A stretch of 64,000 nt of DNA from assembly GCA_963691655.1 (NCBI GenBank), contig OY829326.1, positions 97,767,235 through 97,831,234 of the forward strand, written 5' to 3'. Source of the DNA: Toxonevra muliebris (Eukaryota > Arthropoda > Insecta > Diptera > Pallopteridae). This document shows positions 22,246 through 34,048 of this stretch, piece after piece; position 1 is the stretch's first letter, and each line of letters starts with the position of its first letter. The notes under the pieces are model-generated. The model had not been told where the DNA came from. It saw nothing but the letters and a program-made list of their open reading frames with translations, and did no database searches. The translations under genes and the position numbers were made by a program.

Positions 22246-23549
22246 CAAAAGGGAACACACGATATAGTACAATGGACGTAAAGCTTGTCTGAGTGCTGTA
22301 TTCTTGAATACTTCTTTTGTCTGTTCCAAAAAAAAAATATCAACGACTGTTTTAACTGGTTTGTTCTAAGGCTAAAATTCGTTTAACGGTTAGAAATAAA
22401 GGTTTCGGACTCCAGTATTACATGCTATTGCCTCCTCAAGTCACTGTAGTATGTATCACAATGACTGCAGAATTTGTCGATGAGAAGGAGTTCCGGCTTT
22501 ATTCCCTAGTTGATAACACTGTGCAACAAATTTTCAACTTTTGTCTTATGCGCAAGATTTTCCAACGGTTTTATAGTAGTATAATATAGTATTGTGGAAA
22601 AACTAGATGTGATGGAGAAAAACTGAGGACGCAGTCGTGATAAGCGACCCTAAATTACTACAAAACCTTTCAAAAATCTCGTGCATACAATTTTTGTTGC
22701 ACAGTGTAATTAGCCAGATTCCTGAGATAATAGGGTAACATATTTTCAATTAGCTTACTATGCGGCATGCTACTCTGTTATGCTTAGAGGTCTCGAAAAT
22801 CACCGATAAAGTTCATTTGGTCGTCCTCAGAATGAAACACTAGTTCTTCAAGTATTTATCTGTATAAGAAGTGGATTAATTTTATTCTGGGGTAGTTCAA
22901 CTTGTTTAGCTCTAGTCTGATGTCGGAAAATCAATGAAAAATATTAACAAAATTTGTTTTCCAAAATATTCTTTAAATTTTTTTAAATTATTTTCTAATT
23001 TCAACTGTCATTGACAACCTTCCAAAGAAAACCGATTCTGCAATCGAAAATTCTTCATGTGTAATCCCAGTAGACTGGCTAAAAGAATCAGTACCCCTCA
23101 TTTAAGACATATGTACAACATCAGCATTAAAGGCCAATGCCGTAAAACAGCGAAAACCCTAACCTCCTTCTTTAATCACAAATTCAATGTCAGCCTTGGC
23201 ACAAACCTTTTGGATCGAAGAAAAGAAGCCAATTTGCTTCGTAATGCCAAAAATTCCACATTAAATTCTAAATTTGTTATAGGTCGATCACAGAAAGAAG
23301 CAATAAAACTGGTTATGGTACTTGGTTATTGGGATTCAAATTCAAGTTGAGTTGAAAATCTTCAGAAAATAAGCTATATAAAAATCATTACCGCTTTATC
23401 AACATGCTAGTTTATTAAAATATCCTATATATAGGTCACAATGCCTGACTTTTCGGTAGTCCCATTTTCCGATTTCAATTCAATTCAACCTACAGAATTG
23501 GTAAATTCTAATAAAAAAAGGGAAAAGAAATTGAATTTTACGCGATTCT
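22246..23549 (+). other. Non-coding DNA with one unrecognised 97-codon frame
   Basis: The frame at 23057-23350 on plus has a balanced composition (HLRHMYNISIKGQCRK, LGTNLLDRRKEANLLRNAKN) and could be a decayed transposon or host exon, but I recognise no family. The rest shows no feature. Confidence 0.35.
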
Positions 23550-24581
23550 ACTGGTCTATAACTTGGAGAGAAGAGATTTTGTTTTATAATCGTAGAGTTT
23601 TGTGTGTATGTTTGTAATCGTGTAACTTCTGAACGACTTGACCGATTGAATTCGTATTTCCAGAATGTATTTGCTTTGACAAGAGGATGAAACATAGGTA
23701 TTTATAAAGGCTTTTGGAAAGTGGCCGTGACACCTCCCATACAATCCTAATACTTTATTGGGTATATCTCAAGAATCATTTATAGCACATTACAGAAGTT
23801 TGATACAAGAACGTAAATTAACAATGCCAGGCTACAACGAAAATATGTGTGTGGTTGATAAAGGGAGTGTGGCACCATCGATGTAACCTGAATTTTCATT
23901 ACGTGATATCTTAGTATGGAAGTATTATTATCCATACCGGATTCAAAAAACTCGTTCAGGGTATGAAATTAGTGGATGTGGCACCATGCTCCATTTTTAT
24001 TTTCTATTTCAATATTTTGTTTTTATTTTCTACTACTTTATTTACAAATACCTTCTACTACTATTTTAAAATTTTTACCACTACTTTTTTAGTACATTTT
24101 TTCTACTACTTTTAACTAATTTTTCTACTATTTTTTACTACTTTTTCTAATACTAGAGTAGAACTATTTTTTTGCTATTGTTTTACTATTTTTCTACTAT
24201 TTTTTTTTTTTTTTGCTGCATTTTTTTACTACTACTATTTTTACAACAATTACTAATAATATTTTTTATTCCTTTTACTACTACGTTTTCCAATACTATT
24301 TCTACTATTATTTTCTACTACTTTTTCACTATTACTTGATATCTTAGTATTACTATTTCCTACTACTTTTTCCATTCCTGTTATTTCTACTATTTTATGA
24401 AATATCTCCAGAACCTGCCTAGATATGTTAAAATCCGATATGTGTAACAAATTCTATAACAAATTCTATATTTATAACAAAATTTTAAACATCAAGTACT
24501 TTATTCTTCCTTATTCAAATAAACTTCAATTACCGCGCTTTCGCGCAGAAAGGGCAGAACAACGTCTGCGGGGTCGGCTAG
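23550..24581 (+). mobile_element. Probable non-autonomous Helitron
   Basis: The 3' end has the Helitron signature: a short hairpin (GCAGAACAACGTCTGC, 24554-24569) followed closely by GGGGTCGGCTAG and then T (24582). The 5' part reads GTGTGTATGTTTGTAATCG, then GTGTAACTTCTGAACGACTT and GACCGATTGAATTCG, the kind of leader often seen in insect Helitrons. No Rep/helicase is encoded. The exact 5' end (expected TC after an A) is not resolved; I place it near 23550. The interior has been expanded by a simple repeat. Confidence 0.6.
24010..24375. repeat. CTACTTTTT-type low-complexity array
   Basis: Variants of TTTTCTACTACTTTTTACTA are tandemly repeated for about 360 bp inside the Helitron-like element. 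Such internal tandem arrays are typical of non-autonomous Helitrons. Confidence 0.75.
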
Positions 24582-27313
24582 TAGTTATCCAAAGTTTGTG
24601 ACTTGAAAATAATTCCTTTGAAGAATCGGGTAAACTTCTATACAAAAAATTGGAAGAGACAAACTATACCTTTCCCTCTTTCCCCTTACCCTCTTAAGTA
24701 CTCTTAGAAATATTTACCAATTTAGGTAGGGTAAATTCCCTTCCTTCTACAGCTTTGCCCCTGTGAACGTCATGGGAAATAAGTTAACTGGTATGCACTA
24801 CATGTTTCGGTCTTTTCCACATCCAAATACCGGCACGCTGAAATGCTATGACTATATTTAAAAGTGAATTTCTTTGATTCCAAGGTGAAAGAAAGGGTCG
24901 CAACGAGTCGACTCCATTCGGATCTATCTTTCGTCAATCCCATTCCAGCTTGAATTTCCTTGTATTCACTGGTTTCCCTATCCGGCGATAGCAGTCCTTG
25001 ATATGTCATCATCCGCAAACCGCTACTTCGAAACACAGAAGTTCTGTCTCACAGAGTTAATTTTATAGGAATGTCGTGCAAAACCTCAACATGCTTCCAA
25101 GGTCTCAACATATGAACACTTGTACAAGATTTAAGCCAATCGAGTATTTGAATAAGTGAAGGAATATGTCACCAAACTATGTTCAGCTTTTGGTATACTA
25201 TTTAAAAAAAATCAATTAAAAACTTCCCTATACTATTTTTAAAATTAAACTTTAATAGGGACTTTATGTATGCATGTGGAAAAGCACAGAATCGATATAA
25301 CGTAACGTAAATTGGTGTAACGTAGAGGGTGGTGGAGATTAAAGCGATGGAAACAGCCAAATTTTACTTTTATATGAGCCGTTGAGTGCAAAAATTATGC
25401 AAGTGAAAATAAGATTTTGGGAAATAAATTTGTTCTGTAGAAGTGCTGCACAAATCAAAGGCCATTTTTAAAACGCAACTTTATAAAACACATATTCAAC
25501 GTAAACTTACAAAACTTTTGTAGGAAACTAAATGAGGTTAAAATTATTACTAAAGGAGAAAATTGAAATAATAAAAAAAATTTACTTTTTACTTTTATTT
25601 TATAAACAAAAAAACAAAAGAGCAAAACAAAATTGATTCTTGCAAGAACAACTCAGACATTACTCTGTTTCTCTCTCATATTTATGTGTTTGCACTAAAA
25701 GAATTTGTGGCAAAAACAACACGTCTAACAATAACAGTAAATCCCTCTGAACTCTATCACTCGCAAATTTGAGATGGCATCGAGAGAGCCGATGTCTCTG
25801 CTTGTATTACATGGAACCGATTTCCTTTCAAAAAATATTTGAAAAAAATCCGATCACGATATCGGCTCTGCCAGTGTTTATTTCTGTATTCTTTGATACT
25901 CTCTTTCTCTCATATTTAAAACAAACTAAAAGAATTTCGTAAGAGCCGAGCCGAGAGAAATAACAATCACACGTGGAACAACAACAATAGATGCGGTATA
26001 TAATCAAAAGTGTTTATTCCATATTTTAGCTATCATAAGTTAATGGTATCATTATTCCTTGAAATTCAAAACACGAATTGATATTTAAATTTTATAACTA
26101 TATGTACGAATTCAAATTTATTAATTTAAAACAATTTAAATCTAAAATTATCTTTCAAATTAAAAGGAAAACAATGTATGTATTTACTCTACATAGTTTC
26201 ACTTTTGTAGTGTGTCCGGCGATACATTTATTTATCATTTATCATTTTTAAGTCGCAATTCTACTGCTGTATACATTAATCTACTGTCAATAACCAGATC
26301 CATATATTTATTTCAGCTCTCAAAGTTGAAAGAAATCCGGGCATCCGGTTGCTGACGTATGGGTGTCCATACAAAAACAGTTGCTGCTGTCTCTCACAAA
26401 AATTAACCTATATTTATTTAATTAATATTCGGAAAATTCTGGAAACGTTTTTGTTGAAATAATAAAATTTTCATGAGTTCCAATAATTTTGAATTCCTAT
26501 TATTTGTGACCTTTTATATGGCCAAAAGTAACCAAATGAAAAATTTCTCCATACAGAAAACGATTTTCAAAATTTGTCTTAAAACGACCTAGCTCACGAC
26601 AACTTACCGCTAGAGCGGAAATATTTTCTTATTTCTCATTTCATAAAATAAACCAAACTTAATTTCCCTACCCCCCCCAACTTTTTTTTCGTAAAACACC
26701 TCAAGGTGAATAAGCCTATCAAAATCAGTATCTTCTCTCAATCTAAATTATTTATTAACGAATGGTATACATATATATTCCTCTACACGTTTCTATGGCT
26801 TGGAATATCTGACTTCTTCTTATGGTTAAAAGCACATGTAAGAATACATATTTTTAAGCTACCTCAGAATTTATGATACCATAGAAAAAGAGGATTAAAT
26901 TTTGAGCTGCAGCATCAACTGCATCTACTACAATAATACCAATGAAAGTATCATAAATATGTCTAGCAGCTTATAATATTTTCTTCTTTTTTTTAAGAAC
27001 ATGTAGCAATAAACAACTTCATAATAAAAATTACGATTATTTTTTAATGATTAATGTTTTTCCCTATTCTTCTTCGTTTTTCTTAAAGAGTTTCTTTGAG
27101 TATAGTATAATATAGTATCGGTATTGAAGATAACTTCAACATTGTGCAAGGAAAGACTAGACTTAACATCAGAAAATATTAAAAATGATTTGTTATAATT
27201 TAATAAAATTTTTATTTCTACTTTAAATCTTTTAGGAATCATTTTTGTTTTCATTTTTATTTTTAATTTTTCTTTAGTTTTTCTTTAGCTTTCTTTGATT
27301 TTTTCCAACTTAC
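24582..27313. other. Mostly non-coding DNA
   Basis: The minus-strand frame 24770-25036 contains TKDRSEWSRLVATLS, which is faintly like the C-terminus of some endonuclease/RT elements; this is weak. A diverged direct repeat of about 75 bp (CTCTCATATTTA...AAAAGAATTT) occurs near 25670-25735 and 25910-25980. CGTAACGTAA words lie near 25300. No host gene is recognised. Confidence 0.4.
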
Positions 27314-27820
27314 CTTAGAGCAATGTAACCAACGCCAAAGTAAGAAAAATCAATTACTGCTACAATAGCAACAACAAGTGTCAGTGGAAATGAAAAAAAA
27401 AAAGATCTTCGCGCGAAGTGAAGTGAATTGAATTGAAGTGGTTGGTTGGTGTTGATGATGTTGACGGAGAAAAACAAGTTGTATCGCTTTCAATTCAATG
27501 AAAAATTTCCGCTTTTCATACACAATCACATATACAACAACACAGAAGTTAAAAATCAATGAAAGAAAATTAAATATTCCACCCGCTTTTGGTAGTTGAG
27601 TGGAATTGATGTTGAAGCTTTAAATTAAGTTGCAATTAGTTTGATATAGTAGATTTTGTTTTAGGGGTGAACTTTTTTTTTACGTTGCACTTTGCAATTC
27701 AACACAAAATGACGAAAGAAAAAATTATAGTTGAAAATTTATACACACGCGGCGTTGGAAATAGAGAAAAATGCAAATTAAGAATGCAAGCAAATGCGAC
27801 GTCAATATACACTGAGTAAA
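27314..27820 (-). other. Candidate host 5' non-coding exon with splice donor
   Basis: On the minus strand the sequence runs from a TCAGTG initiator-like word (about 27811-27816) through CAAC/TTCAACATCAATTCC-rich DNA to CTCTAAG followed by GTAAGTTGG, a near-perfect splice donor with the junction at 27314/27313. Unlike its surroundings it is not a recognised repeat, and its composition resembles fly 5' untranslated exons. There is no long coding frame. It is a hypothesis only, without an identified downstream exon. Confidence 0.25.
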
Positions 27821-29674
27821 AACGCGTTTACTTAGCGGAACTCAAAGACTTCAAGAAGCCAAAGTTGATGATGACGATATTGAGAAGCCAAACCAACGAA
27901 ACGAATACCAAAAGCAACAAGAAGTTGAAGTCTTAGTTGAAGCAGCAGTAGTCGTCGTTCGACGTAGTCTTTGTTGTGTGAAATGCCAATAGCATAAGTT
28001 CAAAAATCGAAATATAACGTAACGTAAAGTAACGTAACCACGAATTCACTGAGTAAAATGTAATAAAGAATTAAAAAACAACAAAATACAAAACAATAAC
28101 AAAACGCATACACAACTACACAAACGTTGTTAATGTTTGATACTAGCAAGAAGTATTAAGTAGTAAGCTCTAAACCAATTTTAATGGCATTAAAACATGC
28201 AGTCACAGCAAAATACCAACAACTCAACAACAACACAAAAAAAATGCCGTAGTAGTGAATGTGGCTTAAATTGTTTTTGTATTTGTATATATATATGTAG
28301 ATATATGTTTTTATGTATATATCTGTCTAGTGGTATTGGTCACAATCGTATTAAGGTTCACATTAAACAATATTGATGACGGCAACTACATAGTATTATA
28401 TTAAGATGCGGTCGTTTTTTTTTTATTATTATTTGTTGTTTTTATATTAATATTATTATTATTGTTACTTATTAACAAAAAGAGTCAAAGAAAAAGGCCA
28501 ATGATACACGAAAAATCGAAGTAGCGTTTAAATTAAATTCTTTTTCTTAATTATGTCTGTTCAATTTTTTTATTAATTAATCATGGGGTCATGAATTTTT
28601 ATGCTACAAGGGCATATTTCGTTTGCTCTGCTCTCCAAAAAGTAACTGTTTAAATTATAAATATTAAGCTTTTTGTTTTTTGTTTTTCTTGCTGCCGAAG
28701 CATTCACTTTTCTTAAAATTGTTATAAAAATAATTATTTTTTTATTTTTTACACACAAAATTCAGCAAAACAATCGAAACGAATTCAAACTTTTTAACAC
28801 TTTTCTCTTTATTATTGTTGTTGTTGTAATGTACTCTATATTGCACTAGATACATACACATGAATTATTTAGTATCCGCAAATCATAACCAACGCTGCCA
28901 ACAAACGCGAAGAAACTAAATTCAGCGCATAAATACGTAAAACCAAAGACCTAAGACACAAACTCAATTAGAGACATGTATAAGAAAAACACTTGTTATT
29001 GTTGTTGCTTTGATGATTTCTTTCAACTAGTTTTGTTGTTGTTGTTCTTTGTTTTTTTTTCAACTGCTTCTCTATGATTATTTTTGCCAATTCGCGGTTT
29101 TGTATTTCTGCTTTAACCACAACGAACAAAGCAGAGGAATAAATAGTAGAGGTAGTTGGGAAATAGAGGAAGGTGTGCTTCCAATACTCTCTACACTACT
29201 CTCTCAATGAGCTCACTACGAGTACACGAGTATATTATTGACATTTGTATGTATGTTTGTTTGTTTGTGTGAATGACTGTGATTCTCGCGGAGCAGTCAA
29301 GCGCGTTCACTGGAAAGCTGTATATTTGTAAAAAAAAAAACAATAACAACAATAACCACACGATTGGAATTAAAATACCGACCGGTTGTTGATTTGTTGT
29401 ACTAAAAAACAGTTTAGTAAAAAGAGCACACATATAAAATGGGAGAGAAGTTGTGTATTTAGAAAAAAGAAACCAAGCAGCGTAACGTTATTGTTGTTGC
29501 TCATTTCGTGTATGGGGGAAAAAATAAAAGTGAGTGAGGTACTTGCGAAGAGAGCTTTAACAAATTGTAGAAGGAGAGATAGCAAGAGAGAGGGCGAAAG
29601 GTGCAGCATACTTTGCATTATTTGTGCATAAGAAAATATAATTGTAATATTTTTTAAATATTTGTCTTTTGTTT
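27821..29674. other. Non-coding DNA
   Basis: No gene recognised. Triplet-rich words (GTTGTTGTTG at 28815-28825 and 29033-29045) and TATATATATGTAGATATATG at about 28284-28305 are present. The overlapping frames at 29191-29631 on both strands show no domain. Confidence 0.45.
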
Positions 29675-29770
29675 AGGTCAGGTTAGGTTATGTTGAGTTA
29701 GGTTAGGACGTGGTAGTAAATGCAGTAATACCAAGTGACCCATTTAACAATATGAGGCTCAGGTGTACTC
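29675..29770 (-). mobile_element. LINE 3' tail fragment
   Basis: Read on the minus strand the sequence is GAGCCTCATATTG...AATGGGTCACTTGG followed by CCTAACCTAACTCAACATAA and CCTAACCTGACC. This is a decayed CCTAACC tail after a short 3' UTR, like the tail at 10316-10330. No coding part remains. Confidence 0.5.
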
Positions 29771-30848
29771 AATACATTGTCGCATATGAACTTTATTCAG
29801 AAATTATAATTCTTTATAAATCAGTAATTCAGTTTATTATGCCTTTGCTTTGTTCCTCAGAAATTGACGGCTTCAACATCACTACGATGGTTCTTTGAAT
29901 TTTTACTATCTGTTTCTTGGACCAACATTCGTTTCTAGCAATAGTGATAAAATCCAAGATTGAGCCATGTAGTTTCCCTAAAGAAAATATTCTTCTCTCT
30001 GCGTGTGATTAACTGTTATTGTAACCAAAATCGGTAAAAAGCCATAAGATAAGCTCTCTCTCTCTCACATGTTTACCTTTATCTACTTAGTTTTACTATA
30101 GGGTATAGTGTAGGAATTTTTAATAAAAAAGAATTTTTCGAACCGAAAACCCCCCAGCAGGGCTCGATCCAGGGGCGCCAAAATTTAGGAGCACCATTTT
30201 GGCTATATACATCGACTCTATTGTTCGTCAAAAATTTATAGTGCATAACAAAAGAATCCAAATACAATATTCTTCCACAATTTTAGACTGTACTGCTGAT
30301 ATTAGTAAGATAGAGCAAATGACTCTTGTAATCAGATATGTTTCAATCAAAAAATTTGACAATGAAAAATTTTAATGAGAAATTCAATTTAGTCGAAAGA
30401 TCCACAGAAAAACTTATCCACTGATATTATAATTGAGGAACTTAATGACTAGGGCTTAAATTTGTTGTATATCAGAGGGCAGGGATACGACAACGGGTCC
30501 AATTTGAGAGGCGATAAAGCAGGAGTACAGTCCAGAATTAAACAATATAATTAGCGAGTATTCTATGTTCCGAGTTGTAGTCACTATCTCAGTCTTGTTG
30601 TTAATGATATGGCAAAAGAATCTTTTTGGAAGCCGATAATTTTTTCAACATGATCCAAAAAAATTCTTCAGTTCAGTCTTTAATAACTGCGATCCCGATA
30701 TTAAGTCGCTTGACTTTTCCCACTTTTCAAAACTTATTTGTTAAGCAATGTTCATCTTCTTTGTATATACCATTGACTATTGTTTTCTAAATCTCTTTTT
30801 CAAGCGGTATATTCCAAGACAATTGAAAAACTGCGTATATCACACCTA
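29771..30848. other. Non-coding DNA
   Basis: No gene recognised. CAGGGGCGCCAAAATTTAGG at 30170-30189 resembles a hAT-type terminus, but I cannot find its partner. Confidence 0.4.
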
Positions 30849-32098
30849 AGGAGTGAGATTGAAAAAATCTTAACACACCTAATAATTTTTTTTGGGTGTA
30901 AAATTAAAAAATTTCTTTGATCTTGTTATTTTTGAAAAATATGTCAGTTGTTATTTTTAATGACAAACATGTTGATTTATTGTGAGTTTGATCAAAATGA
31001 GTGAAGAAAAAGAAGTGCGTCTTAAAATTATTAAAAATTTTCAAAAAAATCCAAATTGGTTCTACAAAAAATTGGCCAAAGATTTGAAGGTCTGCCGTCA
31101 AACTGTTTCCAATGTTATTAAAAAGTTTCAGGAGAATTTGACCATCGATAGGAAACCTGGTTCGGGAAGAAAACAAGGACCACATGATATTGGGAAAGCC
31201 AAGAAAATAGAAGGCATATTGAAAAGATCTCCATACACATCTGGTAGAAAAGCTGCCCGGTTAGCCCAGTGCTCTGACTATTTGGTGCGAAAAGTTAAAG
31301 CTAATGCAGGTTTGAAAACAAACAAAGTCCAAAAAGTTCCAGACAGGAATGCTGCAAAAAATTTAGACACCAAAAGTAGGGCTCGGAAATTAAAATCGAA
31401 TTTCATACAAAAATATTAATGTTGTATAATGGATGACGAAACGTATGTACTGGCAGATTTTACGAAGCTTCCGGGTCAAAATTTTTATGTTGCTAATGCT
31501 CGAGGAAATGTCGAAGAACAACTTAGAATCCAAAAGCAGACAAAATTTCCTAAAAAATTCCTGGTATGGCAAGCTATATGCAGCTGCGGCAAAAGAAGCA
31601 AGTCATTTGTTACAGTGGGCTCTATAAATACCGAAATATACATCAAAGAATGTTTGAAAAAAGACTTCTTCCTTTCATAAGAGAGCACAATGTGTCCACA
31701 TATTTTTGGCCCGATTTGGCATCATGTCTACGACTACGGCAAGAAAGCTCTGGAGTGATAACATAGTTTTTGTACCAAGAAAGGCCAATCCTCCAAATTG
31801 TCCGGAGCTAAGACCAGTGGAGAGATATTGTGCTCTTGTGAAAAGAAACTTAAAGAGCACAAAAAAGGTGTCCCAAAATATCGAAGATTTTAAAAGGAGA
31901 TAGGCAAACTGTTTCAAAAAGGTGTCAGAAACAACTATCAAATCTCTAATGGAAGGCTTAACAAAAAAGGTCCATGATTTCATAAATAGTGGTTAGAAAT
32001 AAAAAATATATTTTTCTGTAATTTGTAAAATGTCAATTAAATAAAAAAAATCAAAACTCTAAGATCAACCGTTTAAAAATTATTGAATTTAATATATG
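30849..32098 (+). mobile_element. Tc1-like element, copy A, right end lost
   Basis: After a TA (30847-30848) the element starts AGGAGTGAGATTGAAAAAAT, the same terminus as copy B at 34049-35207 in opposite orientation. Homology to copy B continues to ATATATG at 32098 and then stops about 30 bp short of where the right terminal repeat should be; LINE coding sequence begins at once (32099). It carries a broken transposase. Confidence 0.82.
30997..31996 (+). pseudogene. Tc1-like transposase remnant (copy A)
   Basis: A Tc1/mariner (IS630) superfamily transposase of about 330 residues in broken frames. I chose ATG 30997 (MSEEKEVRLK), which copy B shares; the upstream GTG has no support in a eukaryote. 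HTH DNA-binding part: KLAKDLKVCRQTVSNVIKKF, GSGRK, then a second HTH-like block SGRKAARLAQCSDYLVRK. Catalytic part: CIMDDETY (first Asp, about 31428), STYFWPDLAS (second Asp, about 31700-31730), NPPNCPELRPVE followed by YW/YC (third acidic residue, Glu). The last spacing is about 35 residues (DD~35E). Shifts occur after NFIQKY, after FFLS, and between WPDLASC and VFVP. Confidence 0.82.
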
Positions 32099-32584
32099 CT
32101 GGTCAAAAAGAAAAGACTGATAACTACAGACCAATTGTAAAGCTATCAGTTATACTGCAAATACTTGAAGCTATTGTTAACAAACGCCTTTTTCATGAAG
32201 TGAAAAATCACATTTCCATATACCAACATGGCTTTTTCACCGAGCGATCTATATGTAGCAATTTGCCCATTTTTTTAAATTTTTGTATTAGTGCAGTTGA
32301 ATGTGCTTAAAAGTAGATGTTCTTTAGACAGACTTTGTAAAAGCATTCGATTGTTTACCACACAAGATACCCTTGTTAAAATTGGAGAAATTAGGAATTT
32401 ATTCTAGTCTCTTGACGTGGATAGACAGACAGAAAATTGATGGCCACGATAGGTGAGTGTTATCTCTGTATTAATCCAGCTCAACCAGGAGTTCCGCAAG
32501 AGAATCACCTTGGACCCCTTCTGTTTAATATTCTTATTAATGATGTGGTTCAAGCTTTTAGTTATTACAGTGTCTTGCTATATG

Positions 32585-32843
32585 TTTACCTCGTTACCAG
32601 CCAATATTAAGATGGAACCAAATTTGTATGTATTTAAAAAATTAGTAGTAGAATATGTAAAAGAAAAATATTAAGTGAAGTATACATACAAATTGTTGCT
32701 GAAATCTATGAATTTCAATATTTTTTATCATGATTCTTGTTTACTTTTTAATATTTCTTAAATTTTAATAATTTTATAAAAGTTGTTAATATTTCAAATA
32801 GCATTTTTTTTTTTGCTAAATAAATGAATTAAATCAATCAATC
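32585..32843 (+). mobile_element. 5'-truncated LINE tail inserted in a LINE
   Basis: The insert is flanked by ATATG (32580-32584 and 32844-32848); removing it joins ...SVLLY and ADVLKMY into one RT frame. It encodes the end of another jockey-type ORF2 (LPANIKMEPNLYVFKKLVVE then a stop at about 32674), followed by an AT-rich 3' UTR ending in AAATCAATCAATC. Both the coding end and the simple tail fit a short retrotransposed LINE 3' end. Confidence 0.7.
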
Positions 32844-33507
32844 ATATGCAGATGTCTTGAAAATGTACGCAATAATAGAGGATTTGTCTGATTGCACAAA
32901 TTTTCAAGACGATATCAACTCCTTCATATCCTGGTTTGCCACCAACGGAATAAAATTAAAATTTTTCCAAATGCAAGCTGTTAACGTTTTCTCGGAAATT
33001 TTTACCCATCTCATTTAATTATTGTCATCACTCTCAAGATTTCACTAGAGTCTCCTTAACTAAAGATCTCGGCGTCTATTTTGATTGCATACTTTCTTTT
33101 ACTTTCAATAGGGGCAATGCTATTTCAAAAGCTTTTTTTTTTGCTCCTCAGGTTCGTTAACCGAAACTCTAAAGAATTTCTTGATTCTTTCACGCTTAAA
33201 ATCACTTTAATTTCAGTGGTTAGATCAGTTCTTGAATATGCTAATATTATATGGCACCCAATGTATCGAAATGACATCGACAAGATGGCGAGAGTTTAAA
33301 AGAACTTCACCAAATTTGCACTTCGACGAACTTACTAATACAAATATATGCCATCGTACGAAGCTAGATGTCAACAACTTAATTTACAACAGCTTGCAAT
33401 CAGATAAAATGTATCAAGCGTGTTATTTATTAAAGGAATACTTGATGGCAACCTCTTGTCTTTAATTCCATTCCGTACTCTTGTAATCTCATTTCTGGCT
33501 ATCAGTT

Positions 33508-33951
33508 ATTATTATTATTTGAAAGAAGACGACTCGGAAGTCAGGCACTGCGACCTATAAGATCTATTGTACCAAAGCCCCAAGAAAGAAAGAAAGAAAG
33601 GCAGAGAGAAAGAAAGATAGATAAGAAACATACCCCAGCCGAGAATCGAACTTAGGTCTCCAGAGATAAGAGTCTGGCACTCTGCCACTAGACCACAGTG
33701 GCGATGGTAGGACCTACAGTGTAACGCCGATTCCCAACGGCTATGTGGCAATTTTTTATCAGCTCGGTGGTTTTGCCATTACCAACCAAGGTACACACCT
33801 TGTACACATTCTTATAAATCTCGTCCACTTCATATCGATAGTGAATATAAGAAGTTTATGAGAATTAACCACCAGACCAAGACGGGAATCGAACCCGCAA
33901 CCTTCTGAATGAAAGTCTAGTGCACTATCCACTAGACAATCGAGGTCGTCC
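33508..33951 (-). mobile_element. 444-bp SINE with two tRNA-like heads
   Basis: An 11-bp duplication, GGCTATCAGTT, flanks it exactly (33497-33507 and 33952-33962). On the minus strand it begins with a tRNA-like head (TGTCTAGTGGATAGTGCA as A-box region, GGTTCGATTCC as B box, about 33950-33880). A body with TTAATTCTCATAAAC and AAATTGCCACATAG follows, then a second tRNA-like head (GTGGTCTAGTGGCAGAGTGC ... AGTTCGATTCTCGG, about 33704-33630). The end has TTTCTTTCTT repeats, GGTACAATAGATCT and an AATAATAAT tail. The two heads suggest a dimeric SINE. Transcription by polymerase III would use the internal boxes. A decayed relative is at 7239-7430. It is not a functional tRNA gene: the acceptor stems do not pair convincingly. 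Confidence 0.85.
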
Positions 33952-34048
33952 GGCTATCAGTTTATTGAAAAACAAATTTTTTTTAAAATGAAATATGATT
34001 AATTAATTCTGGTTCGCTCTGCTGTTGGTCCTCAATTATTATTTATTA

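Larger units (their letters stand above)
32099..34045 (+). pseudogene. Jockey-type LINE reverse transcriptase remnant
   Basis: 5'-truncated RT of a non-LTR element without RNase H. Order: TDNYRPIVKLSVILQILEAI and HISIYQHGFFTERS (32110-32260), VDVL.TDFVKAFDCLPH (about 32311-32360), PQENHLGPLLFNILINDV (about 32490-32545), YSVLLYADV where the normal YADD is YADV (split by the insertion 32585-32843), DDINSFISWFATNGIKL, DLGVYFD-like words, RSVLEYANIIWHP (33219-33257), then a degenerate C-terminus resuming after the SINE at 33508-33951. Stops and shifts are frequent. The conserved fingers and palm wording place it in the jockey/CR1-like group; finer placement is not possible. Confidence 0.75.

Noticed and set aside
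24770..25036. Possible endonuclease/RT C-terminus on minus
   Set aside because: Only a short TKDRSEW-like resemblance; not enough to annotate.
30170..30189. hAT-type terminus CAGGGGCGCC
   Set aside because: No partner terminus or 8-bp duplication could be found.
33880..33950. Possible tRNA gene on the minus strand
   Set aside because: A and B boxes are present, but it is continuous with a SINE body inside an 11-bp duplication and the stems do not pair well.
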